DNA of 42,226 nucleotides, from contig JADZAA010000115.1 of NCBI GenBank assembly GCA_020852855.1, positions 1 to 42,226 of the forward strand. The letters are read 5' to 3'. A program made the position numbers and the translations under genes. This DNA comes from Bacteroidota bacterium. Lineage in GTDB: Bacteria; Bacteroidota; Ignavibacteria; Kapaibacteriales; UBA961. Below, piece by piece: positions 24,660 to 33,402 of the stretch (positions within the stretch are counted from its first letter, which is position 1; the number at the start of each line of letters is the position of its first letter). A model generated the notes under the pieces. The model did no database searches. It worked only from the letters and a program-made list of their open reading frames with translations, and was not told the origin of the DNA.

Positions 24660-25787
24660 TTAGTTTCCTCTCTTATTTTTGTTGATTTCATAACTGTCAT
24701 CAAGTGTATCGTTCTTGCGCGTATCGGCATCAATACTCATAAACCACAAAGTAAATCCGGCCGCAAGAATAGGTTGCGAAGCATACGCGGCATCGGCGTG
24801 AAGTTCCAATATGCCCGTTTTATACGAAATTCCTGCACCGACGCGCATATCGGTAAAGCTTGCTACGTCCATTTTCAGGTCTTCCTGATTGCGAATTTCA
24901 CTGTACGGACTTTTTGAAATAATACTGAAATCCTTCTCACGTACCAAAGTTATTGAGCCGCTGAGATTTTCGTATTGTACGCCGCCATACAGACTAAAGC
25001 CCGACTCCCATGTTTTGCTGCCATGCAAACCTACGGCAAAAGAACTGATTGAAATACCTTGGTTGCGTGCAAGTGAATGATAACCAGCATTAAGTGCAAC
25101 GCCGATAAGTGAATCGTCGGCAAATAATCCTACCAAGTGATTGAATTGCTGGCTACCCATTATGCCGAAATACGTAGTCGAAACATCTTGAAGCGGAAAA
25201 GTGGCAAACCTGAATTTAAGTTGCGTGCGGGTCGGTAATCCCAGCCCTATCTGAATGGCGGGCAAGCCGGACATAAAAGATATGTTGTTGCCTTCCATAA
25301 ATGCCACAGTCGAAGGCTGTTTGGGAATTTCGGACGGCGGTATGCCTGTTTGCGGCGCACTGAAAGTCGGCGTGGAAACACCGCCGTAAACAGTTGGTTG
25401 CGATACAGTTCCGCTTGTATTGCGTGTTTCCGTGCCGCCGCGTCTTTCCGCAGTCTGAGTGATGCTTGTATTGCCGTATTCATCGGGCAATGTGGCATCG
25501 TAAGTTGTTTGCGACGACGGAATAATCATACCGCATACGGAAATGTCGAGTCCGAGTCTCCATTGCCGCGCATATCGCGCTACCGTAAAGGCGTTAGAAT
25601 TAAAACTTTCGCCTATTGTCGTAAATAACGGCTTAAAATATCCCGACGCATTTTTCGAGGTAATCAAATTAAACTCCCTCGAAATAGTCAAACTGTCTCC
25701 GGCTTTTGCTACCGTAGCGGCACAAATAAATGCCACTCCTAATGCTAAATTCCGCGCCAGATTAGGTACACACCATAAAAATGCCAT
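24660..25787 (-). CDS. DUF6588-like outer-membrane protein
   Basis: The 375-residue protein has a signal peptide (about residues 1-29, ending VAKAG). A Thr/Ser/Pro-rich low-complexity stretch (about 110-160) is followed by alternating strands such as GLPAIQIGLGLPTRTQLKFRF and YGGVQYENLSGSITLV. This resembles the DUF6588 group of Bacteroidota outer-membrane proteins, whose role is unknown. AGGGG about 9 nt before the ATG is one of the better ribosome sites in the window. It is coupled to the downstream lipoprotein gene. Confidence 0.65.
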   Translation of the reverse strand: MAFLWCVPNLARNLALGVAFICAATVAKAGDSLTISREFNLITSKNASGYFKPLFTTIGESFNSNAFTVARYARQWRLGLDISVCGMIIPSSQTTYDATLPDEYGNTSITQTAERRGGTETRNTSGTVSQPTVYGGVSTPTFSAPQTGIPPSEIPKQPSTVAFMEGNNISFMSGLPAIQIGLGLPTRTQLKFRFATFPLQDVSTTYFGIMGSQQFNHLVGLFADDSLIGVALNAGYHSLARNQGISISSFAVGLHGSKTWESGFSLYGGVQYENLSGSITLVREKDFSIISKSPYSEIRNQEDLKMDVASFTDMRVGAGISYKTGILELHADAAYASQPILAAGFTLWFMSIDADTRKNDTLDDSYEINKNKRGN

Positions 25788-26098
25788 AACGTAACCCCTT
25801 TCTAAGAAAAAAATACAATAATCGCCTCACGAAAATAAAAACTTTTGCGCATACAAGCGGTGTGTTAATCATTAGTTTACAAAGAAAAAATCATCTGCGT
25901 TCCGTCATAGCCGGGCAGTCGGCTTATATCGCTTCTCCGGCCGGTGAATCTATTTTTGATTTTCTTGCGATTGCCTGTATTTTGCAAATTAAATTGAATC
26001 TGAAATCTGTTGCACGGAAGCCGTTTTACAATCTGCAAGTTTGGCTCTTTATATTACATTCCCTGCCGTAGCGCGGCGAAAGTTCGTATTTTTGCCGC
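25788..26098. other. Intergenic region before murI
   Basis: These 311 bp between divergent genes hold no coding frame that I trust. TATTTTTG at 26087-26094 ends only 4 bp before the murI ATG, so if it is a working -7 box the murI message would be nearly leaderless. No correctly spaced TTTG is present. Confidence 0.4.
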
Positions 26099-27007
26099 AT
26101 GAAATACAAGGATAAACCAATTGGCGTTTTCGATTCGGGTGTGGGCGGACTTACCGTGTTGCGTCAGCTGTTGCGCTTGTTGCCGGGCGAACGTTTCATT
26201 TATTTAGGGGATACCGCGCGCGTTCCTTATGGTAACAAATCGGCCGAAACCATAAAGCATTACACGCGGCAATGCGTGGAATTTCTTATGGAACGCGATG
26301 TTAAGCTGATAGTTGCGGCTTGCAATACTGCTTCGTCGTTTGCGCTGAACGAAGCGAAAGCACTTTCCGACGTACCCGTAATAGACGTTATTTTGCCGGC
26401 CGCACAGGCCGCCCTCGAAACCACACGGAACGGGAACATCGGAATTATAGGAACACGGGCTACAATCGAAAGCGGAGCGTATCCGGAAGCGATAAGGATA
26501 TTTCAATCTCTTCGCCCGCCGGCAACGCGAAGCGTTCGAGCATACAGCACGGCCTGTCCGCTGTTTGTTCCGCTGGCCGAAGAAGACTGGGGCGAACGTC
26601 CTGCGGCGCGTCTGATTGCGGAGGAATATCTTGCACCATTCCGAGAACGCTATATAGATACATTGGTTTTGGGTTGTACGCATTATCCGTTGTTGGCTGA
26701 CCTAATTGCAGACTTACTGCCGAGCGTTTCGCTGGTAGATTGCGGCGAATACGCTGCCGAGTCCGCACACACCGCATTGGACCAGCGCGACGGCCTGCGC
26801 AATGGTACGGAAGCAGCCGAAATACAGATATTTACCACCGATATTTCACTTTCGTTCCGAGCGGTAGCCGATAGATTTCTCGGTTTTTCTACTCCCGAAC
26901 CGATAAATGTGGCCGTAGATCATCATCGAGGTATAAGACTGCCGGACGACTTCACGCCCGAATACTACGTTCTCGACCAATACTCCGGAGGCGGACATGG
27001 ACGCTGA
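26099..27007 (+). CDS. murI: Glutamate racemase
   Basis: MurI makes D-glutamate for peptidoglycan. The two catalytic cysteines are C75 in AACNTAS and C193 in LGCTHYPLL, and the N-terminal FDSGVGGLTVL motif is intact. At 302 residues it is longer than most (about 265), owing to a C-terminal extension of some 35 residues (from FLGFSTPEP on) that matches nothing known to me. The 3' end overlaps the HD-GYP gene by 11 bp. Confidence 0.96.
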   Translation: MKYKDKPIGVFDSGVGGLTVLRQLLRLLPGERFIYLGDTARVPYGNKSAETIKHYTRQCVEFLMERDVKLIVAACNTASSFALNEAKALSDVPVIDVILPAAQAALETTRNGNIGIIGTRATIESGAYPEAIRIFQSLRPPATRSVRAYSTACPLFVPLAEEDWGERPAARLIAEEYLAPFRERYIDTLVLGCTHYPLLADLIADLLPSVSLVDCGEYAAESAHTALDQRDGLRNGTEAAEIQIFTTDISLSFRAVADRFLGFSTPEPINVAVDHHRGIRLPDDFTPEYYVLDQYSGGGHGR

Positions 27008-27845
27008 CAAACTTGTTGAAGAGCTTGCCGCAAGTTTTATGCAGACAGTAGCCGTTCTCGGTAAAGTCGTTATATCGCTCGAACGCTGGCATGAAGGCAG
27101 TCATTCGTCGTTTGTGGCGCAAAAATCCGGTGCTGCGGCACGGTTAATTGGGCTTGGGGCAGCAGACGTGATAGAGATTGAAACAGCGGGGCGGCTTCAC
27201 GATATAGGCAAAATCGGATTGCCCGACTCGATTTGTGCCAAAGCACCAAGCGATATGAGTTTGGAGGAATTTCGCGTATACTCGGCGCACCCCGAAAACG
27301 GGCGGCTCATTTTATCGCCGCATCAACATTTTGACTCCGTAGGGCAAATTATTGCGCAACATCACGAAAAATACGACGGCACCGGATTCCCCGACAAACT
27401 GCGCGGCGAACAGATCCATATAGGAGCGGCTCTGATTGCCGTGGCCGATTTTTATCACAACGGAATGCATCGTAAGTATCCCGGTCGCACTACTCAAACA
27501 TTTATTCCCGGCACCGGAGAAAATTACATACGCGCCACCGAACCTCGTTTTGCTAACGTGATGAATGCTCTGCATAATCGCTCGAAGCGATGGTTCTCGC
27601 CACAAGCCGTAGATGCGTTTACTTCCGTAATCGAAGCCGAACGCCGCTCTCTCGGCATCCGTACAGTTATGCGAGTAGGCGTAAACCAGCTGAAGCCCGG
27701 AATGTTTTTTGCCGACGACTATTATGCCTCCTATGGACTGCTGTTGGTGGCACGCGGCGAACCCGTGAACGAAGAGTCGCTTCCGCGCCTTATGCACCTC
27801 GCCGAAATAGGCGAATTGCCGCAAAAAATTTTAGTTATGCGATAA
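26997..27845 (+). CDS. HD-GYP-type phosphodiesterase-like protein
   Basis: The 282-residue protein has the HD-GYP hallmarks: LHDIGKIGLPD near residue 67, HPENGRLIL, and HHEKYDGTGFPD. HD-GYP enzymes hydrolyse cyclic di-GMP or related dinucleotides; here GYP has become GFP, so activity and substrate are uncertain. Residues after about 225 (VGVNQLKPGMFFADDYY, GLLLVARGE) form a C-terminal copy of the DUF3391-like module usually found at the N-terminus. The same module appears alone at 20737-21096. It overlaps murI by 11 bp and precedes scpA by 30 bp, giving a mixed cell-wall/signalling/chromosome operon. Confidence 0.85.
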   Translation: MDADKLVEELAASFMQTVAVLGKVVISLERWHEGSHSSFVAQKSGAAARLIGLGAADVIEIETAGRLHDIGKIGLPDSICAKAPSDMSLEEFRVYSAHPENGRLILSPHQHFDSVGQIIAQHHEKYDGTGFPDKLRGEQIHIGAALIAVADFYHNGMHRKYPGRTTQTFIPGTGENYIRATEPRFANVMNALHNRSKRWFSPQAVDAFTSVIEAERRSLGIRTVMRVGVNQLKPGMFFADDYYASYGLLLVARGEPVNEESLPRLMHLAEIGELPQKILVMR

Positions 27846-27875
27846 CTTTATTTGCAATTTGCAAAACGAACTTAG

Positions 27876-28595
27876 ATGTATTCAGTTCATCTGCCGAATT
27901 TCGACGGTCCGTTCGATTTGTTGCTTTATTTCATAGAGCGCGACGAGCTGGATATTCGCGACATACCGATAGCCTCGATTGCACGCGACTTTCTGGACTA
28001 TGTTCGGTTAATGCAATTGTTCGACCTCGAACTTGCAGGTGATTTTTTGGTTATGGCGGCAACGCTAATGCAAATTAAAGCCAAGATATTGTTGCCCGCC
28101 TCTGCAAACGACATGCCCGAAACTTCCGAAGATGACCCGCGCGCCGAATTAGCGCAGCGGCTGATGACTTATCGAATATTTAAGGAAGCAGCCAAGAATC
28201 TTGGAGTACGCGCCGAAGAGCACCGCTATGAACTTTATCGCAGAATGTTCGACGGCGAGCAAAGGCATTTGCCTTACGGCGACTCGCTGAAAAATGCTAC
28301 GCTGTTCGACCTGATACGCGCTTTGCAAAAGGCTATAGCCCGTGCGCCGCGAGAAATTCCGCCGCATATAGTGCAATCACGCGAAGTTACCGTAGAGGAT
28401 AGAATAGAGGAAATTCGCACGATGCTTGCCGCACATCGTTCGATTAGTTTTTTTCGGCTCGTGGAGTCGCTTCCGCGCAGTTACATAGTGGCCACGTTTC
28501 TCGCTGTTCTCGATATGGTAAAAAGCGGTCTTGTCCGCATTATCCAACACAATTACACCGAAGATATTCTTATCGAACGCCCCGAGTCCGACTGA
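27876..28595 (+). CDS. scpA: Segregation and condensation protein A
   Basis: This 239-residue protein is the kleisin that bridges the SMC dimer in chromosome condensation. The N-terminal FDGPFDLLLYFIERDELDIRDIPIASIARDF-type block and the MAATLMQIKAKILLP helix bind the SMC neck, and the C-terminal winged helix (FLAVLDMVKSGLVRIIQ) binds the SMC cap. Its usual partner scpB does not follow; an aminotransferase gene does. Confidence 0.94.
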   Translation: MYSVHLPNFDGPFDLLLYFIERDELDIRDIPIASIARDFLDYVRLMQLFDLELAGDFLVMAATLMQIKAKILLPASANDMPETSEDDPRAELAQRLMTYRIFKEAAKNLGVRAEEHRYELYRRMFDGEQRHLPYGDSLKNATLFDLIRALQKAIARAPREIPPHIVQSREVTVEDRIEEIRTMLAAHRSISFFRLVESLPRSYIVATFLAVLDMVKSGLVRIIQHNYTEDILIERPESD

Positions 28596-28623
28596 CATTC
28601 GCCGTAATGTTCGCCGAAAAGGT

Positions 28624-28687
28624 TAATTTTGCAGATAATTTCCCGACAATAAAGAATACCCCGAAAATAGGGGCGATTATTTTTTTA
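28624..28687 (+). promoter_or_regulatory. Candidate promoter and hairpin before the aminotransferase
   Basis: TAATTTTG at 28624-28631 matches the -7 consensus. A short hairpin follows (CCCC 28659-28662, GGGG 28670-28673) with seven T at 28680-28686, which could act as a weak terminator of scpA transcripts or an attenuator in the leader. The stem has only four GC pairs. Confidence 0.3.
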
Positions 28688-28707
28688 ATACACACAAGGA
28701 TAGCATC

Positions 28708-29880
28708 ATGCACATTGCCGAACGGATTTCGCGGCTCGGAACGGAAACCGCGTTTGAGGTGTTGGTTCGCGCACGCGCACTCGAAGCGCAAGGAAAAAAT
28801 ATCGTCCATCTCGAAATAGGCGAGCCGGATTTCGATACGCCGGCCAATATTATCACGGCCGCAAAAGATGCCCTCGATAACGGTTATACGCATTATACGC
28901 CAAGCGCAGGATTGCCCGCCGCACGCGAAGCGATTGCCGATTATATCAATAAAACGCGCGGCTACGATATGTATAACGCCAATGAAATAATCATCACGCC
29001 GGGCGGCAAGCCGATTATGTTCTATGGACTTATGGCTACTGTTGACCCCGGCGACGAGGTGATTTACCCTAATCCCGGATTCCCGATTTACGAATCCATG
29101 ATTAATTTTCTCGGTGCCAAACCGGTGCCGTTGCCTTTGCGCGAAGAAAAGGAATTTCGCTTTGACGTAGCCGACCTTGAAGCGCGAATCACTGCAAAAA
29201 CGCGCATTGTTATTATCAATACACCGCAAAATCCCACCGGCGGAATATTGACGGACGATGACCTGCGCCAAATCGCAGAGTTGGCCGTCAAGCACGATTT
29301 AATTGTTTTATCCGATGAGATTTACTCGCAAATAACATACGACGGCTTCAAGCACGATACGATAACACGCTATCCGGGAATGAAAGAGCGTACAATTTTG
29401 CTCGACGGATTCTCCAAGACTTTTGCAATGACCGGCTGGCGACTCGGTTACGGCGCAATGCCTGAGGATATTGCGAAAGTTGTAGCCAAACTTCAAACCA
29501 ACAGCGTAAGTTGTACCGCCGCTTTCAATCAAATGGCAGGCATCGAGGCTCTTTCCGACCGCACTTTACCTCGCGTAGGTGAATTTGTCGAAGAATTTCG
29601 CCGCCGCCGCGATATTATCGTGGCAGGATTGAACTCGATTCCGGGCATACGTTGCCATAGCCCGAAAGGTGCTTTCTACGTTTTCCCGAACATAACAGGC
29701 ACGGGAATGACTTCGCAACAATGCGCCGACTTTTTCTTGTATGAAGCCGGTGTAGCCTGCCTGAACGGTGCAACTTTCGGAGCGCACGGCGAAGGCTTCA
29801 TAAGATTTTCCTACGCCAATTCCATTGAAAATATACAAGAAGCAATTCGTCGAATCAGTGTCGCGCTTGCATCAAGATAA
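28708..29880 (+). CDS. Class I/II PLP-dependent aminotransferase (aspartate type)
   Basis: The 390-residue enzyme belongs to fold type I, subgroup I-gamma/AspC-like. The PLP lysine is K237 in LDGFSKTFAMTGWRLGY; NPQNPTGG-type NTPQNPTGG and SDEIYSQITYDG contact cofactor, and the substrate carboxylate arginine lies in the C-terminal FIRFSYA. Exact substrate cannot be fixed: aspartate, aromatic and related amino acids are all handled by close relatives. AAGGA before the ATG is a good ribosome site. A bidirectional terminator separates it from katA. Confidence 0.9.
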   Translation: MHIAERISRLGTETAFEVLVRARALEAQGKNIVHLEIGEPDFDTPANIITAAKDALDNGYTHYTPSAGLPAAREAIADYINKTRGYDMYNANEIIITPGGKPIMFYGLMATVDPGDEVIYPNPGFPIYESMINFLGAKPVPLPLREEKEFRFDVADLEARITAKTRIVIINTPQNPTGGILTDDDLRQIAELAVKHDLIVLSDEIYSQITYDGFKHDTITRYPGMKERTILLDGFSKTFAMTGWRLGYGAMPEDIAKVVAKLQTNSVSCTAAFNQMAGIEALSDRTLPRVGEFVEEFRRRRDIIVAGLNSIPGIRCHSPKGAFYVFPNITGTGMTSQQCADFFLYEAGVACLNGATFGAHGEGFIRFSYANSIENIQEAIRRISVALASR

Positions 29881-29916
29881 TCGTTGTGCTTTTTAGAAAT
29901 AGTCAAGCATAAAACA

Positions 29917-29954
29917 AAAAAGAGGCCGCTCAGCATATTGAACGGCCTCTTTTT
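29917..29954. terminator. Bidirectional intrinsic terminator
   Basis: AAAAGAGGCCG and CGGCCTCTTTT are complementary around a 14-nt loop, with A tracts on the left and T tracts on the right. It can stop both the aminotransferase transcript (plus) and the katA transcript (minus), which converge here. Confidence 0.9.
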
Positions 29955-29964
29955 ACTTTTTTAG

Positions 29965-31434
29965 TTAGTGTAAATTCAGCATGGTAACGTCAATTCCCAA
30001 AGCGTCGGCAACCCCTTTTCCATATTCCGCATCGGCTTTATGGCAATTGGCAATATGCCGTTCCTGAATAAATCTTTCCGCACCGCCAATTTCCGCCGCC
30101 GTATTCTTAAACAATCTTTCTTTTTGTTCGGCAGTCATCAATCTGAAAAGATTGCCGGGTTGCGTGTAATAATCGTCATCGTCTTCCCTGAAATTATAGT
30201 GCATTGCATCGCCGCTTAATTTCAAGGCCGGCTCGGTATGTTCGGGACTTTCCGACCATTGTCCGTAACTGTTCGGGAAATAATGAATAGTTGATCCTTC
30301 ATTACCGTCAGTACGCATTGCGCCGTCTCTATGATAATTATGGAACGGACAGCGAGGCTTGTTAACGGGAATTTGATAATGATTTACGCCTAATCTGTAA
30401 CGTTGCGCATCGCCGTATGAAAAAAGGCGGCCTTGCAACATTTTATCCGGCGAGAATCCGATACCCGGAACTACGTTGGCAGGATTAAAAGCGGCTTGCT
30501 CCACATCAGCAAAGTAGTTTTCGGGATTTCTGTTAAGTTCCAAAATGCCGACGTCTTTTAACGGAAAATTGCCGTGCGGCCATACTTTCGTCAAGTCGAA
30601 AGGATTAAAAGAGCATTGCTCGGCTTGCTCTTCGGTCATTACCTGAATCTTCACGCGCCATTTTGGAAAATCACCTTTTTCTATGGCGTTATACAAATCC
30701 CTTTGATGACTTTCCCTGTCTTTTCCGATTACGGCCGATGCTTCTTCATTTGTTAAATTCTTAATTCCCTGCTCAGTTTTTAAGTGGAATTTCACCCAAA
30801 CGCGCTCATTGTCTTTGTTAATCAGGCTAAACGTATGGCTTCCGTAGCCGTTCATATTGCGATATGACGCGGGAATACCTCTATCGCTCATTGTAATTGT
30901 AATCTGATGCAAGGCTTCGGGCAGAAGCGTCCAAAAATCCCAATTATGATTGGCACTTCTCAAATTTGTTCTCGGGTCGCGTTTTACCGCTTTGTTCAAA
31001 TCGGTAAAGCGATAAGGGTCACGTAAAAAGAATACCGGCGTATTATTTCCCGCCAAATCCCAATTGCCCTCTTCCGTGTAAAATTTTATTGCAAATCCGC
31101 GAATATCACGCTCTGCATCGGCCGCGCCTCTTTCGCCCGCCACTGTCGAAAAACGAACAAATACATCTGTTTGTTTTCCAATTTCGGAAAAAAGTTTGGC
31201 TTTGGTATATTTTGAAATATCATGCGTAACGGTGAATTTTCCGAAAGAGCCGGAGCCTTTGGCATGCATTCTCCTTTCGGGAATTACTTCGCGGTCGAAA
31301 TGCGCAAGCTTTTCCAAAAACCAATAATCCTCCAATAACATCGGGCCGCGCCTCCCGGCGGTCTTTACGTTCTGATTCTCCGCTATCGGTCTGCCGGAAA
31401 CCGACGTAAGATTCTTTTTATCTTGCTCTTTCAT
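29965..31434 (-). CDS. katA: Heme catalase (clade 3)
   Basis: The 489-residue enzyme breaks down hydrogen peroxide. The distal histidine is H57 in [12 protein letters not shown], the catalytic Asn is N130 in [11 protein letters not shown], and the proximal heme tyrosine lies in [14 protein letters not shown]. The length is that of small-subunit catalases. The ATG at 31434 follows GGAG; an in-frame opening runs further upstream to 31626 but reads across oxyR and is not used. It is divergent from oxyR, the usual peroxide-response arrangement, with 105 bp between start codons. Confidence 0.96.
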   Translation of the reverse strand: MKEQDKKNLTSVSGRPIAENQNVKTAGRRGPMLLEDYWFLEKLAHFDREVIPERRMHAKGSGSFGKFTVTHDISKYTKAKLFSEIGKQTDVFVRFSTVAGERGAADAERDIRGFAIKFYTEEGNWDLAGNNTPVFFLRDPYRFTDLNKAVKRDPRTNLRSANHNWDFWTLLPEALHQITITMSDRGIPASYRNMNGYGSHTFSLINKDNERVWVKFHLKTEQGIKNLTNEEASAVIGKDRESHQRDLYNAIEKGDFPKWRVKIQVMTEEQAEQCSFNPFDLTKVWPHGNFPLKDVGILELNRNPENYFADVEQAAFNPANVVPGIGFSPDKMLQGRLFSYGDAQRYRLGVNHYQIPVNKPRCPFHNYHRDGAMRTDGNEGSTIHYFPNSYGQWSESPEHTEPALKLSGDAMHYNFREDDDDYYTQPGNLFRLMTAEQKERLFKNTAAEIGGAERFIQERHIANCHKADAEYGKGVADALGIDVTMLNLH

Positions 31435-31475
31435 CTTTTTCTCCGTTTTCAGATTAAACAAAACTTTTTTCAACA

Positions 31476-31541
31476 CAAAACTATTCATTATTTTTGATTG
31501 ATAAAAACGATATTTTCGATAATGTATTCGATAAAAACGAT
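31476..31541. promoter_or_regulatory. katA-oxyR divergent control region
   Basis: A perfect 12-bp repeat, GATAAAAACGAT, stands at 31500-31511 and 31530-31541, 30 bp apart (about three helical turns), with a further CGATA between them. LysR regulators such as OxyR bind spaced half-sites on one face of DNA, so these are candidate OxyR contacts; the second overlaps the oxyR ATG. TAGTTTTG (minus, 31476-31483) and TATTTTTG (plus, 31489-31496) are candidate -7 boxes for katA and oxyR. Confidence 0.5.
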
Positions 31542-32469
31542 GAATATAAGACAATTTGAATATGTATTGGCGGTGGCCGAACACCGTCATTTTGAAACGG
31601 CTGCCGAAAAATGCTTCGTTACGCAATCCACTTTGAGCGCAATGATTTCAAAGCTGGAAAGCGAATTGGGTATCATTATTTTCGACCGCAGAAAAAAGCC
31701 TGTGGATATTACGAAGGAAGGAGAAAAAATTATAGAACATTTAAAAATCATCTCAACAGAGATAAATCGTCTGGACGAATTATCCAAGGAAATAAAAGGC
31801 GCAATTAAAGGTGTAATAAAAATAGGTTGTATTCCTACCGTTGCACCATTTTTACTGCCGATATTTTTACCTGATTTTTCGACAAAATACCCCGATTTGA
31901 TAATGGAAATAAAAGAAATAACAACCGATGAAATTATTCGCAGGCTGAAATCAAGAGAATTGGATATCGGTATTATTTCTTTTCCGATTAACGATGATGA
32001 ATTGGCTGAGTATCCAATTTACAGGGAGCCGTTCGTTTTCTACGATACTTCGAGAACGTCGGAAAAAGAAATAAATACAGAAGATATTTTATTGGATAAT
32101 TTTTGGCTGTTGGAAGAAGGTCATTGCTTGAGGAATCAAGTGCTTGCCGTATGTTCAACAGAGAACAAGAAAATAAATTCATCGCTGAATATTAAATTTA
32201 AGGCCGGCTCGATTGACAGTTTAATACGTTTTGTTCGGGCAAACAACGGAAAAACTCTGTTGCCGTACTTGGCTGCAATTAATTTTTCGGACGAAGAGAA
32301 AAAACATATTCGTTATTTCAGTACGCCCGTTCCGTTCAGAAACGTGGGATTATTGACGCATCGCTATTTTGTAAAAAAAACAATACTTCGATTACTGCAA
32401 GAAGAAATACGCAGAAAAATTAAATTAACAGATAGAATAGAAATTTCAGATGAAATAAAACAGTATTAA
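31540..32469 (+). CDS. oxyR: Peroxide-sensing LysR regulator OxyR
   Basis: The 309-residue protein has an N-terminal winged helix ([33 protein letters not shown] region, residues 1-33) and a LysR effector domain. The redox pair of OxyR is present: C196 and C205 in [12 protein letters not shown], with the spacing of eight residues that forms the disulfide on peroxide exposure in the E. coli protein. It is divergent from katA, its expected target. The ATG at 31540 gives the standard MNIRQFEY start. Its stop lies 6 bp from the convergent ppx/gppA stop. Confidence 0.95.
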   Translation: MNIRQFEYVLAVAEHRHFETAAEKCFVTQSTLSAMISKLESELGIIIFDRRKKPVDITKEGEKIIEHLKIISTEINRLDELSKEIKGAIKGVIKIGCIPTVAPFLLPIFLPDFSTKYPDLIMEIKEITTDEIIRRLKSRELDIGIISFPINDDELAEYPIYREPFVFYDTSRTSEKEINTEDILLDNFWLLEEGHCLRNQVLAVCSTENKKINSSLNIKFKAGSIDSLIRFVRANNGKTLLPYLAAINFSDEEKKHIRYFSTPVPFRNVGLLTHRYFVKKTILRLLQEEIRRKIKLTDRIEISDEIKQY

Positions 32470-32475
32470 ATTATA

Positions 32476-33354
32476 TCAGATAATTTCAAGCAAAACACCA
32501 AATCTTAATCCCCGTGTACTTATTGTGCAAGCGTTCAAATTAAATTTTTTCATTATGGAAATCAATATCACGGCACCGGCCGGCAGAATATCGGCGCGTT
32601 GCGAATGAACTCCCGGTATTGCTATTATTTCGGGAGGCGAAAGCCGCAACAAACGTTCCGTTATTGCCGTTGCTTCATCAAGGCTCAATTTGTACCCATA
32701 AATACGTTCAGGAAAAAATCCGCCGCAAGCAATAGCAGCGAGTGTAGTGGCTGTTCCGGCTACGGCAATAGGGTGATAAGTCGGCAAAGTGTCAGGTAAT
32801 TGTCGAAAGATAAACTCGGTAACGGCATACACAGTTTCTTTTTTTGGCGGCAATGTGTCGAAAAAACGCTCGGTAAGCCGCACCGCACCGATATTGACAC
32901 TTTCTCGATATTCTATCAAACAGTTGCGTCCGGCAATTATTTCTGTACTGCCGCCGCCAATATCAATTACGACAGCCGGCGCATTGCTTTCCGTAGTGCC
33001 TCTAAAAGACAGAGCGGCTTCAGTTGCCCCGTCTATCACTCGAATTTCCGCGCCGATAATATTGCCGAGCGCAGCACATACTTTATCACGATTCGCGGCA
33101 TCACGCAATGCACTTGTTCCGACGGCAACAACGGTTTGTACATTCAATTCATCGCAAATTGTACGATAATGTCGCAAAATGTTCGCTGCACGCTCAATAG
33201 CTTCGCTTCCAATATTTCCCGCCGCATCTACACCCGCTCCCAAACGCGCTATTGAGTGCTCGTCGCGCAACACGCGCAGTGTGCCGCCATGTGTGCGTTC
33301 GCCGATGGTCATCAGCAAAGTATTGGTTCCAATATCAATAGCCGCTACACGCAT
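32476..33354 (-). CDS. Exopolyphosphatase/pppGpp phosphatase family protein
   Basis: The 292-residue protein has the Ppx/GppA ASKHA fold: AAIDIGTNTLLM at the N-terminus, the phosphate-binding VIDIGGGSTEI, and AVAGTATTLAAI later. It is the short two-domain form lacking the C-terminal HD domains of E. coli Ppx. Members hydrolyse polyphosphate or the pppGpp gamma-phosphate; the split cannot be made here. The ATG at 33354 (MRVAAIDIG) is preferred over a TTG nine codons upstream. It follows uvrC by 48 bp on the same strand. Confidence 0.9.
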   Translation of the reverse strand: MRVAAIDIGTNTLLMTIGERTHGGTLRVLRDEHSIARLGAGVDAAGNIGSEAIERAANILRHYRTICDELNVQTVVAVGTSALRDAANRDKVCAALGNIIGAEIRVIDGATEAALSFRGTTESNAPAVVIDIGGGSTEIIAGRNCLIEYRESVNIGAVRLTERFFDTLPPKKETVYAVTEFIFRQLPDTLPTYHPIAVAGTATTLAAIACGGFFPERIYGYKLSLDEATAITERLLRLSPPEIIAIPGVHSQRADILPAGAVILISIMKKFNLNACTISTRGLRFGVLLEII

Positions 33355-33402
33355 AAACGGTTGGTAATATGGCGGTTTCAATTTATTTGTTATTTATTCG
33401 GC

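Noticed and set aside
31435-31626. 64-residue N-terminal extension of catalase
   Set aside because: It reads antisense through the oxyR start and promoter region and is not seen in catalases; the ATG at 31434 has a ribosome site.
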